The notes below the pieces were generated by a model. That model had not been told where the DNA came from, searched no databases, and saw only the letters and a program-made list of their open reading frames with translations. This document shows, piece after piece, positions 34,288-42,772 of a stretch of DNA of 64,000 bases. The translations under genes and the position numbers were made by a program. Location of the stretch: positions 3,709,501 to 3,773,500 of the forward strand of contig NC_008609.1 of NCBI RefSeq assembly GCF_000015045.1, written 5' to 3'. This DNA comes from Pelobacter propionicus DSM 2379. Lineage in GTDB: Bacteria; Desulfobacterota; Desulfuromonadia; Geobacterales; Pseudopelobacteraceae. How positions within the stretch are numbered: position 1 is the first letter of the stretch; every line of letters starts with the position of its first letter.

Positions 34288-35147
34288 TTCGACATATAAA
34301 ATTCTTTGAAACCAATAACTCTTCCCAGCATGATGTTCATATAAAGCTTGAACTTTAATGGTTTGCCAGTCAGTAAGAACTGAACCATTCTGACTGTTGG
34401 CTTAAGCAGTGACAGCAAGAAGAATAGCACTGCGATATAATTATGGAAAATTAGGCAATGTTTCGCGAAAAGCGCTCCCATTCCTTTACCATAATTGAAA
34501 AGCTTGCATGCTAGGCTGGCATCTGAATGTCCGAATGCTTCAAGAGGATGGAAGACGACTAGGCTTGATGCATAGTAGACTTTTTGGCCCTTATAGATCA
34601 TTCTTAAAAACAAGTCAGTTTCTTCGGCAGAAGCCCACTTCGTTCCAGCACCAAAACTCTCATCGAATAGCCCAACGTCTTCCGCAACTGAACGTTTGAA
34701 GGCCAAATTACCTCCCAAAACGCATCCCCAGTCCCTCATCCGCAGGAAACGACTTTCCGATGACTGAGTACGGGAATAGGGTTTATCTACTCCCTGTACC
34801 AGGATTCTGCCTGCCACGGCATCAATATCGCTCTGTTCGAAAATCCGCAGAAGTTCCGTAACGAATGCTTGGTCTGGGACAGCATCATCATCGATAAAAC
34901 TAACGATATCTCCGCGTGCATGACGACAACCGACATTGCGTGCATGCGATAATCCTTTCCTGCTGCTGCGAAGATGCATGATACGCTTATCGTCGAAAGT
35001 AATCGTCGGGAGAGTCGACTGATCGATAACAATTATTTCAAATGCGCCCTGCTGTTGCAGTAATGCCGCGACACAAGCTGCCAGTTGCTGGGGCCTGTCA
35101 ACTGTACAAATTATGATGCTTGCTTTTGGGTTATCGGCAGCAGACAT
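34284..35147 (-). CDS. Glycosyltransferase family 2
   Basis: 287 residues, GT-A fold: SIIICTVDRPQQLAACVAAL, IVIDQST, the DXD-like SFIDDDAVPD and the acceptor-side EETDLFLRMIYKG. A hydrophobic patch near 235-260 suggests membrane association. Coupled to the GT9 gene by a 4-bp overlap and to the next GT2 by 17 bp. Likely adds one sugar of the repeat unit. Confidence 0.85.
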   Translation of the reverse strand: MSAADNPKASIIICTVDRPQQLAACVAALLQQQGAFEIIVIDQSTLPTITFDDKRIMHLRSSRKGLSHARNVGCRHARGDIVSFIDDDAVPDQAFVTELLRIFEQSDIDAVAGRILVQGVDKPYSRTQSSESRFLRMRDWGCVLGGNLAFKRSVAEDVGLFDESFGAGTKWASAEETDLFLRMIYKGQKVYYASSLVVFHPLEAFGHSDASLACKLFNYGKGMGALFAKHCLIFHNYIAVLFFLLSLLKPTVRMVQFLLTGKPLKFKLYMNIMLGRVIGFKEFYMSK

Positions 35148-36057
35148 AACTACGGACTAAATGGTAGAGTGTTTTTAGAGACGGTCTGACCACAAAAGCT
35201 TTGCTGAATTCTTTTTTTGCCGTTAAATGCTCGCCAGCGAGTAAACTGTTTCTTCCCTTTGTTAATGCGAGATTGCATTCAATCGTTTTATGAAAACGCT
35301 TTGAATTGATTCTACGACTATAGGCATCGTACATGAGCTGGTCCCAGTTGTTTGGCATGCCGGAGCGCCGGTCCCTTGAGGCCTCCTGGGCAATCAGAGC
35401 ACAAACCTGCTGCTGCCTGCTTTTGGCTATGGAGACTGTTGAAGGGCTGATCCGATACTGATAGAGAGGAACAGGAAGATTGTCTACCGCGTACTGTTCT
35501 GAAATCCGTAGAAAGAGGTCGTAGTCTTGGGCGCTTACAAATTCCTCTCTATAAAGGCCAATGACGTTGAGGCATTGCCGCCGCATCATTACTGACCCGT
35601 GGATAAACTGGTTACATCTCTGCAGACGCTTCTTGAGTCGCACACTTCCGGATATCACCGGTTCATTCCTTAGAATCCGGCCCGAATCATCAATTAACTG
35701 CCCTGCGGTCCCAAGTAGCATTACTTCGCCATGTGTCTTCAAGAAGTCAATTTGCTTGGAAAACCGCTCAGGATGAGAAATATCATCAGCGTCCTGTCGA
35801 GCTATGATGTTATGCCGTGCATGCTGTATGGCAAGATTCAGTGAACGCGTCAATCCAATGTTTGACCGGTTATGCAGTAGTGCGATGCGATTATCCGATC
35901 TCTGGTATTTCTGCAAAAGGGCCGGAGTGTCATCGGTCGATGCGTCATTGACAATGAGGAATTCAAAGTCGCTGTAGGTCTGCCCCAGCACCGACTCAAT
36001 GGATTTCGTCAGGTGCTTTTCTGCGTTGTAGGCAGACATTATTACGCTGATCTTCAT
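35131..36057 (-). CDS. Glycosyltransferase family 2
   Basis: 308 residues: SVIMSAYNAEKHLTKSIESV, FEFLIVNDASTDDTPALLQK, the metal-binding ARQDADDIS and the late QDYDLFLRIS are classic GT2 blocks. There is no transmembrane segment. It overlaps the polymerase gene upstream by 4 bp and the next GT2 downstream by 17 bp. The sugar specificity cannot be read. Confidence 0.87.
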   Translation of the reverse strand: MKISVIMSAYNAEKHLTKSIESVLGQTYSDFEFLIVNDASTDDTPALLQKYQRSDNRIALLHNRSNIGLTRSLNLAIQHARHNIIARQDADDISHPERFSKQIDFLKTHGEVMLLGTAGQLIDDSGRILRNEPVISGSVRLKKRLQRCNQFIHGSVMMRRQCLNVIGLYREEFVSAQDYDLFLRISEQYAVDNLPVPLYQYRISPSTVSIAKSRQQQVCALIAQEASRDRRSGMPNNWDQLMYDAYSRRINSKRFHKTIECNLALTKGRNSLLAGEHLTAKKEFSKAFVVRPSLKTLYHLVRSYVCCR

Positions 36058-37481
36058 GCTCTTGTAGTATCCAGTGGCTGCTGAACTGAGTCAGGCAGCA
36101 GATGTTTCCAGCAAATTAGACTGGCAAAAATCAGGCAGCTTACTGTTTCATTGGTGAATACGCTGGCATTATGAAACAGCGCCTGAAGTGATAATGCCAG
36201 CATCGCCAGACAGGTAACCAAGGCAAACGGTTGCTGACGCTTGTCGGCGAGATATTGTTTGATAATCTCTGTTATTACACTGAAAAGGTATACTAACGAC
36301 ATGAGTACTATTGCCACTCCTGCCCAGCCATAATTCAGCATGACACCCAGGTAGCTGTTATGAACCGCCTGTACCTTATCACCGAACTGGGAGTAGTCAG
36401 CGCCAAGTTCCGTCGCCTCGTCTTCCCACGACCGACCTGTGTACTTGAGGCTGAAAGGATTTGATACCACGGTTTTTACGGCCGTCAACTGCCACCCGAG
36501 GCGGGATCCCACATCCTTCTCTTCAAAGCGTGATGTTAAGGATTTTACACCGAATTCCTCTGCCGTTTTTATTGAGAAATAGAGGCCGCCACCTATCAGT
36601 ATGGATACAGCAAAAATCGCGACCAATACTTTTAATTTTTTCTCAATCAGTGCAAACACCATAAACGCTGCTACAACTGCCGGGATAACAGACCGCTGAG
36701 CCGTCAAGACTGTGGCTAGGATAACAAGCGGAAGGGAGGCGCGCCAAAACCACTTCCAGCGAAATTCTGTTTCAAGTAGTGATAGCAGGCTGCTGAGTAC
36801 CATCGCTGCCGTCATATGGTATCCCATAATGTGATGGTTAAAAGTGAGGCCTGTTGGACGCAACATTGCTACAAGGGTGCGTGGGTCGTTTGCATCGACA
36901 TAACTGGCATATAGAATTTGCCTGATGGTGTAAATTCGTTCAAAAAAAGCAATATTGAGCAGATACCAACATGCTGAAATAGTCGTGAGCACTGCAACGA
37001 ATCGAGTCAGAAAAATACCCCGCTCACGGGCACTGCGGACAAAAAATAGCGCAAAAATAACCAGAAAAAGGCTTTCTGCCGGTGGCATCAAAGATCCCAC
37101 ATTCATAGTGGCAAGGCTGAGGCAAATGAGTCCTAACCAGTAATAGGCAAACGGGCCGATAGATGTAATGGGTCGGGGCATATTCACAATCCCATCATGT
37201 CGCCAGAATGTAAGGAACAGTGCCAGCATCAACAGGTACTTCAACGAAAAGGGCAGCGGTCCGAATTTTGGGATTGACGCAAAGTAAATCGTCGCAAAAG
37301 CAAAGAAGACCACAGAAAATAGCTCAAGCTTCACCGTCTTCACCGAGTAGATGCTGACGATTACGCCAACAATGGCGACAAGCAGATAGCCCATAGGGAC
37401 TTGGCACAACACTAGTGAGGCAGTGACAATGATCGCCACCGAGACAATGTCAAACATCCTGTTCAGGGACATGGTACTCAC
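36054..37481 (-). CDS. Wzy/O-antigen-ligase-type polysaccharide polymerase
   Basis: 475 residues with about eleven or twelve hydrophobic helices. A large periplasmic loop near 310-370 precedes the family block AVHNSYLGVMLNYGWAGVAI, the usual HNxxL motif of the Wzy_C/O-antigen ligase fold. It would either polymerise flipped repeat units or ligate glycan to an acceptor; in this locus, with Wzx and Wzz present and no other candidate, polymerase is the better guess. Both ends overlap glycosyltransferase genes by 4 bp. Confidence 0.83.
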   Translation of the reverse strand: MSTMSLNRMFDIVSVAIIVTASLVLCQVPMGYLLVAIVGVIVSIYSVKTVKLELFSVVFFAFATIYFASIPKFGPLPFSLKYLLMLALFLTFWRHDGIVNMPRPITSIGPFAYYWLGLICLSLATMNVGSLMPPAESLFLVIFALFFVRSARERGIFLTRFVAVLTTISACWYLLNIAFFERIYTIRQILYASYVDANDPRTLVAMLRPTGLTFNHHIMGYHMTAAMVLSSLLSLLETEFRWKWFWRASLPLVILATVLTAQRSVIPAVVAAFMVFALIEKKLKVLVAIFAVSILIGGGLYFSIKTAEEFGVKSLTSRFEEKDVGSRLGWQLTAVKTVVSNPFSLKYTGRSWEDEATELGADYSQFGDKVQAVHNSYLGVMLNYGWAGVAIVLMSLVYLFSVITEIIKQYLADKRQQPFALVTCLAMLALSLQALFHNASVFTNETVSCLIFASLICWKHLLPDSVQQPLDTTRA

Positions 37482-38560
37482 GGTCTTCCCACCACCGACA
37501 ATTCTGTCGCCATGCAGCGCTCGAAACTGTAAGCCTCTGATGTGAAGTCGGCTGCAGCCCCCCCAAGTGAATGGGCCAACGCCTCGTTCTGCAGCAGGAG
37601 TGAGAGACCGTCACGTACCTGCTCAACGCTCGCGCCTACCAACAGGCCGTTCAGATCGTTACTGATTACATTGCGAATGCCAATGGCATCGACTCCCACG
37701 CAAGGCATGCCGCAGGCCATGGCCTCGATCAACGATTTCGGATGCCCTTCGCGCTGTGAGGTGATGGCAAACACCCTATGCTTCTGCAGTTCTGCGGGCA
37801 GCTTCACGTTTTCCAGGTTCCCCGGCAGCGATAACTCTACCCCGAGTTCCGTTGCCAAGTCGTGAAGGCGCCCCCGCTCCTCCCCCTCTCCGATGATGGT
37901 CAGCCGACAGCCAAGGATGCCGGAGCAGGCCCGCAGCAAGAGGTCGAAGCGTTTCACTGGTGAAAGTCTGCCGACAGTCACCACCGACATCGGCTTTTTA
38001 TCGATGCCGGCCAATGGCGTGAAAACGGCCGTGTCGACGAAATTGGGCACCAAAGTGATCTTGTCCGCCGGCAGCTGGTAGCGATCCCGCACCCAGGTGG
38101 AAAGATCCTCCGTCGGCAACAGGCAATGAGTAGCCGCCCGGAACGCCCGCGCTTCCTTCGTTTGATACCTGGCGGTTGCCGTTGTCATTCCGTCCACCGT
38201 CTCCAGATACTCTCCTTTCACATAGCCGCAGCGCAGCACGATAGGTTTATTCCAGACATGGGCTGCCCGGGTATAATAGTGAGCGCCGTCGCTCTGATTG
38301 GTCTTGATCACATCAGCCCATCTTCCCAGAGAGCGGTGCGTCCAGGGCAACAACGGCAGCAATACCGGATGTGGAAAACGCACAGCACTGATCCCCTCCG
38401 GCAGGAGCGGAAGAGAGCCACGATCGAAAGTGAGGATTCTCACCTGCCACCCCCGCCGCACATACTCCCTGTAGGGCATAAGCTCTCGTTGCAGACTTCC
38501 GACACGGTCCCAGACTTTCAATCCCATGCCGGGGGTCATGCATAACAATAAATTTGACAC
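37478..38560 (-). CDS. Glycosyltransferase family 4
   Basis: 360 residues, GT-B fold. The donor-binding half shows VVTVGRLSPVKRFDLLLRA, LTIIGEGEERGRLHDLA and the E(x7)E motif REGHPKSLIEAMACGMP. It begins with GTG 38560, with an AGGATG-like site upstream, and is the first gene of a seven-gene chain linked by short overlaps (38560 to 30471). Its GC content is nearer the host's than that of its neighbours. Substrate unknown. Confidence 0.87.
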   Translation of the reverse strand: MSNLLLCMTPGMGLKVWDRVGSLQRELMPYREYVRRGWQVRILTFDRGSLPLLPEGISAVRFPHPVLLPLLPWTHRSLGRWADVIKTNQSDGAHYYTRAAHVWNKPIVLRCGYVKGEYLETVDGMTTATARYQTKEARAFRAATHCLLPTEDLSTWVRDRYQLPADKITLVPNFVDTAVFTPLAGIDKKPMSVVTVGRLSPVKRFDLLLRACSGILGCRLTIIGEGEERGRLHDLATELGVELSLPGNLENVKLPAELQKHRVFAITSQREGHPKSLIEAMACGMPCVGVDAIGIRNVISNDLNGLLVGASVEQVRDGLSLLLQNEALAHSLGGAAADFTSEAYSFERCMATELSVVGRP

Positions 38561-38664
38561 TAACTATTCATCCTATTAGTTGTCTATTCGGACTACTTGT
38601 TCTACGGCTACAATTACCCCAATGCGCAAAACTTGTGGTTTAAATTTGCCTAACACTTTATAAT

Positions 38665-38687
38665 CCTTCGCATATTAATAGCGAAGG
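38665..38687 (+). promoter_or_regulatory. Hairpin covering the Shine-Dalgarno of the transposase fragment
   Basis: CCTTCGC (38665-38671) and GCGAAGG (38681-38687) are perfect inverted arms with a 9-base loop. The right arm includes the first bases of AAGGAG, the ribosome site for ATG 38699. A TATAAT lies just upstream (38659-38664). In an mRNA starting upstream the hairpin would hide the site, a known way for insertion elements to avoid read-through expression. Confidence 0.4.
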
Positions 38688-38698
38688 AGTTCACCCGA

Positions 38699-39010
38699 AT
38701 GGTTAAAGACATCCTTGGTTTTCAGTTTGTCGCAGCCCGCCAGGTTCTCACATCAGTGACTGGCCTGGAACTGCTCGCCGCCCTCATCCGCCGTCTCGAC
38801 CTGGTCCGAACCATCAGGAACGAGATCCGCGCTAAGAAGATTGACTACGGTTTCCGGGAAGAAGAGCATCTGATTCCATTGATTCTCAATATCGCCTTAC
38901 GCCGCACCAGTTTTACCGATATCGCCTGGCTGGCGCGGGAATCGCCGCAGGGAGAAGCTAATCGGACATACAAATTGCATATATTTCACCATAGCGAATA
39001 TCAAGATTGA
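38699..39010 (+). pseudogene. Truncated transposase N-terminus (DDE, IS1380/IS4-like)
   Basis: The first ~80 residues (FQFVAARQVLTSVTGLELLA, RRLDLVRTIRNEIRAKK, YGFREEEHLI, TDIAWLARES) look like the N-terminal domain of IS1380-type DDE transposases. After about 38945 the frame runs into the end of the divergent methyltransferase gene, and the DDE core is absent. Start, Shine-Dalgarno and promoter-like TATAAT are intact, so the 5' end of an element is preserved and the rest was lost. It sits at a junction inside the polysaccharide locus. Family assignment is by pattern only. Confidence 0.55.
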
Positions 39011-39677
39011 CAACGCGAATATTACATTCACCAAGTTCTTGCGCAAATTGCTCCTGTGTATATTCAATGTAATGAGTGTCATCAAGGCGATACTCAAGAC
39101 CAAGTCTTTTCTTATACATAACAATCCATTCTCTAGTTATGAGGGGTACACGTATCAAAAAGCGCTTCTCATATGGTTTGCGCCAAGGCAATTCTGTTAG
39201 AAGTTTATGCAAAAAATAGCTTCTGTTTTTGATGTGCTCTAAAACATTAGATAGTACAACACAGTCAATTGGCTGAAGCTCTTGATAAAAAAAACACGTA
39301 GCATCTGCACAGAAATATTCTATATTAGGTAACTGAAACGTTTTTTTTGCTTCTTCAACCAGAGACTGCTGCAGTTCGATACCATAAACTTTGGCAACTT
39401 TACCAGCTAACAAATGAGCCATAATACCTGTATTGCTTCCAACATCTAATACAGTCCAGCTTGTCTCTACATGATTATAAAACCATGACTCATATTCCAA
39501 AATACTATGCTTTGGATGAAGCCCCTCTTTACTAATGATTATTGCCAGTTCGCTTGATAACCTGTAGCAGTAGGAGTGTAGCCTTAGAACCGGCCTAATT
39601 AACTGGGAAGCGGTTAACTTGTTAATTAGAGCCATCTTTAGCACTTTCTTAAGTCTCACGGACGATGTACCCTCCAT
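38958..39677 (-). CDS. Class I SAM-dependent methyltransferase
   Basis: 239 residues. The SAM-binding glycine motif is VLDVGSNTGIMAHLLA, followed by acidic VYGIELQQ and the post-II motif VVLSNVLEHIKN, as in small-molecule and glycan methyltransferases. It overlaps the next gene upstream by about 22 bp; an alternative ATG at 39635 would remove this overlap. Strongly AT-rich. Its stop lies where the transposase fragment loses similarity, so the 3' end may have been altered by the insertion. Likely methylates a glycan residue. Confidence 0.78.
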   Translation of the reverse strand: MEGTSSVRLKKVLKMALINKLTASQLIRPVLRLHSYCYRLSSELAIIISKEGLHPKHSILEYESWFYNHVETSWTVLDVGSNTGIMAHLLAGKVAKVYGIELQQSLVEEAKKTFQLPNIEYFCADATCFFYQELQPIDCVVLSNVLEHIKNRSYFLHKLLTELPWRKPYEKRFLIRVPLITREWIVMYKKRLGLEYRLDDTHYIEYTQEQFAQELGECNIRVVNLDIRYGEIYAICMSD

Positions 39678-40765
39678 TGATTAGCATCGGTAATGTCAGA
39701 TTCTCCTAGCAAAGCTAATGATAAAGCAATTCCCCAAGTAATCATGGCAGCACCGTGTAAATCGCCAACCAATCTACCATCACTTACATGCGCACCATAA
39801 TAATGGGTTTGTGCACCATGAACATAGAAAGAAAAACCTCCATCCATCCTGAAGAACTTTTCAATTTCTTCTAACGCTTTTAAAGCGAGATCATGAACAT
39901 CAAGATCTCTGTATCCTAATGGAACTCCCTTTTGGGCCTCGTGTACTACAAAAAGACGATTTACAAAGCCACAGCCATCTGATTCAAAGGATAAAGACAG
40001 GGCTAGGTCCATTAATTTACGACAATCAGGATAAGAACGATCCAGCCACTGAAATCCAGTTAGAATTTTCATTGCACCATTAATCTTCATTTGATCCGAT
40101 GGACGACCATTAAACCAAGCACCATGTTCAGCATTCCAAATACTAAGCAAAAAATATTCTATTTCATCAATTAACTCTTCAAATTTAACTGCATTATTCA
40201 CAAACAATTTATTTGCAGCAATAAAAAAAATCAGATGGCTGAGATGGCTTCCAGCTGCCCAAGGTTGAGACCAATCGAACTGTTCAAGATAACTACGGAC
40301 TTCAGATGGTGTTGTAGCTTCAAGAGGCAATGATGTCTTAAGTTGAGCGCCTATCATGAGTAATGAGGCAGCAGACTGTCTAGTTTCGGCTCTTACGTTG
40401 CGAATTTTAAGCTCTCGAATTGAGAGTCCACGCCCCAATGCTCTTTGACAAACAAACTTTACAAATTCTATCCAATTAGAAGGGGAGGACTGCCTATCAA
40501 GCCAAGGATCAAAAAAGAATCCTGATTCGTTTTGGAAAGACTGTATAAAATGAATACAACCATCTTTCCTTTCCTTGGGCCATTCATCCCATATAGTAGA
40601 TTGCCACGCAGCTTTCATGGCATAACAGGTTGAAACCAATGCTTCTTTACCATTGGTTGGAACAAATGAGCCGCCTAGACAGAACCGAAAACGACCAGGT
40701 TGCAGTCCATCTGACAATGCATCTAACCAGTTTTTCAGTCTCGAACGACACTCAACGATGTCCAT
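39656..40765 (-). CDS. Unknown protein, possible (alpha/alpha)-toroid enzyme
   Basis: 369 residues from ATG 40765 (GAGAG upstream; the in-frame TTG at 40777 is less likely). I do not recognise a family. The sequence is rich in helices with recurring GG/G-turn segments such as SGFFFDPW, AWFNGRPS, SDGCGFVNRL and GGFSFYVHG, which is the look of alpha/alpha-barrel proteins (glycoside hydrolases, terpene cyclases, epimerases). There is no signal peptide or transmembrane segment. It overlaps the neighbouring glycosyltransferase gene, so it works with the glycan pathway; the activity is unknown. Confidence 0.6.
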   Translation of the reverse strand: MDIVECRSRLKNWLDALSDGLQPGRFRFCLGGSFVPTNGKEALVSTCYAMKAAWQSTIWDEWPKERKDGCIHFIQSFQNESGFFFDPWLDRQSSPSNWIEFVKFVCQRALGRGLSIRELKIRNVRAETRQSAASLLMIGAQLKTSLPLEATTPSEVRSYLEQFDWSQPWAAGSHLSHLIFFIAANKLFVNNAVKFEELIDEIEYFLLSIWNAEHGAWFNGRPSDQMKINGAMKILTGFQWLDRSYPDCRKLMDLALSLSFESDGCGFVNRLFVVHEAQKGVPLGYRDLDVHDLALKALEEIEKFFRMDGGFSFYVHGAQTHYYGAHVSDGRLVGDLHGAAMITWGIALSLALLGESDITDANQWRVHRP

Positions 40766-41792
40766 AAAATCTCTCAATTTTGCTGTTGAAAAGTTCCTTC
40801 AGTCTCAATCCTTTCAAAATGCAGTGCATCTGTAAAAAAGAGAACAAAGACAACTTTTTCGGACTTAGACCTTCATTGTTTATTGCAAAAACTAGCTCTT
40901 TACAAAAACCATAATATAAATCAACAACCTCACTGATTTCTGGGACCCTAATCATGCTCTGAATTGCCTTGTAATTTCTAACTATCTGGTCGAGCAGTGC
41001 AGGAATTTCATCAGCACAGCTGAAGGTCGCTCCACCAGCACCGACAATTACGGGATTCCCGCCATCCCTCAAAACAAGAGCAGGCAAACCACACGAAAGC
41101 GCTTCAATAAGAGAGTTTGAGCAAGCTTCTTTTTGTAAAGCGGTAATATAGATATCGTGCTGTTTCAATTCGCATGCAAGTTCATCGCTTTTTAATGGCT
41201 TTATCATCTTGATATTTTCAAATGTTATGGGGCTGTTCCCCACAAAAGTCATTTCATATCGAGCAAAATCTAGGTGCTGATCGAGCCATTGATATACTTC
41301 AAACCCCTTTTTCCAATTAGATGACCAACTAGATGCTATCAATCTAATTTTTCTAAACTGAGAGAACTCAATTCTGTTTTTACTATTGAATACATCAGAG
41401 TTTGGGGCATTAGAGATCAGTGTTTCATGTGAAGTTGGCTTTAGACCTAATCTGAAATTTTCCGCTCTCGACCATTCTGACTGAAAAACTGTAGCATCAG
41501 CAATAATTCGATTAACTGTGTACACAATTAAATCACGTAAATCACTTGACATATTATATAGTTGTATAGGACCATCTATGCGATGCATAAATACTTTTTC
41601 AGGAAAACCTTTCTTTGCCTGCAATACATCATCAATATGTTGACAACTATTGAATATGATTAGATTAGCACTTTCTACAGTCTCTGAATAAACGCCTTTA
41701 CTGCGTAATCCGTCTCGCAATGCTTTTAAAAATTGATGAGATCCTCCATATGGACCATCAACCAATTCACATAGAATATGTACCTTACACAT
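40752..41792 (-). CDS. Glycosyltransferase, GT4-like
   Basis: 346 residues from ATG 41792 (MCKVHILCELVDGPYGG); an ATG at 41807 is possible. The opening with a glycine-rich GPYGGSHQFL loop, FMHRIDGPIQLY, and the donor motif KEACSNSLIEALSCGLP (E(x7)E-like) point to a GT-B enzyme of GT4 type. It overlaps the genes on either side. AT-rich like its neighbours. Donor unknown. Confidence 0.75.
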   Translation of the reverse strand: MCKVHILCELVDGPYGGSHQFLKALRDGLRSKGVYSETVESANLIIFNSCQHIDDVLQAKKGFPEKVFMHRIDGPIQLYNMSSDLRDLIVYTVNRIIADATVFQSEWSRAENFRLGLKPTSHETLISNAPNSDVFNSKNRIEFSQFRKIRLIASSWSSNWKKGFEVYQWLDQHLDFARYEMTFVGNSPITFENIKMIKPLKSDELACELKQHDIYITALQKEACSNSLIEALSCGLPALVLRDGGNPVIVGAGGATFSCADEIPALLDQIVRNYKAIQSMIRVPEISEVVDLYYGFCKELVFAINNEGLSPKKLSLFSFLQMHCILKGLRLKELFNSKIERFYGHR

Positions 41793-42723
41793 AACCTGAG
41801 CTTCCATGTATAAATGACATAAGGGCCTTCGCTTGATTTTCGCAACTGTATTTGGCTCTTGCAGGATGAGCGTTTATTGGTCCACTACCTGCTAAGGCTT
41901 CCATACATAACTTTATATCGCCACCATAATCTTCGATAAATACTACACCATTAAAATAATCTTTTAACTTTTCATATGAAGGTATCCTATTTGCTATAAT
42001 AGGTATTCCGCTCACAGCAAAAACCAACGCCTTAAATGAGCTATGGCCATTATTATAATGATCTCCGATAATACTGCGAGGTAATAAGGCTATGTCGCAG
42101 CGGAGTATATTGTTCTTGAAAGTTTCATACCGCCATTCATAAAAACTAAAATTAAAACAAAAATCAATAGATAGCGCGCGCTTGTCACTAATTATATTTA
42201 TTCTATTATTAATAATATCTGCATATTTATTAAGTTCAAGTGCCTTAGAAGACACGCCAGACCAGCCAAAAATTGGATTACAGTAATTCAGAGTATGTTT
42301 TATGATGTCAAAATATTCAGTATCGACAGGATCATCCATGACAAAAATATTACCGTTGAATTTACGGGCGCTTGCAGCAATATTGTCTGTAGCACAAATA
42401 ATACCATCACAGTTATCTGCAATTTTTCTCTGATAATATATGTGTTTGTCTGTAGCGTGGTTATGCTTCTCAAAATAATTAACTACAGCATCAAAATAGA
42501 TCATAGATGATCTGTTCCTTAAATATTTTATTAGTAAGTAAAATTGCTTGGATGGTAAACGGTATACTATAGATACATCATATTTTATGAATGGATTATT
42601 GATATGTACTTTTACACCTAGTCTATTATAGTATTTTACCATCTGAAGCACGCGAATCCAGACAGATGCGGGCACCGCATTGTAATCTCTTGTCAATGTT
42701 GGAACAAACAAGCCTAATCGCAA
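41785..42723 (-). CDS. Glycosyltransferase, GT-B fold (diverged)
   Basis: 312 residues starting with TTG, GGTGAA five bases before. It begins MRLGLFVPTLTRDYNAVPAS, has IFVMDDPVDTEYF and a C-terminal NGHSSFKALVFAVSGIPIIAN block comparable to the GT4 nucleotide-sugar site, but the usual glutamate pair is not clear. It is the most AT-rich gene in the window. Position between Wzx and another glycosyltransferase supports the call; the substrate is unknown. Confidence 0.65.
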   Translation of the reverse strand: MRLGLFVPTLTRDYNAVPASVWIRVLQMVKYYNRLGVKVHINNPFIKYDVSIVYRLPSKQFYLLIKYLRNRSSMIYFDAVVNYFEKHNHATDKHIYYQRKIADNCDGIICATDNIAASARKFNGNIFVMDDPVDTEYFDIIKHTLNYCNPIFGWSGVSSKALELNKYADIINNRINIISDKRALSIDFCFNFSFYEWRYETFKNNILRCDIALLPRSIIGDHYNNGHSSFKALVFAVSGIPIIANRIPSYEKLKDYFNGVVFIEDYGGDIKLCMEALAGSGPINAHPARAKYSCENQAKALMSFIHGSSGYV

Positions 42724-42772
42724 GACTATTCACCATATGTAATGAACATAGTTACTAATACTCACGTATCAA

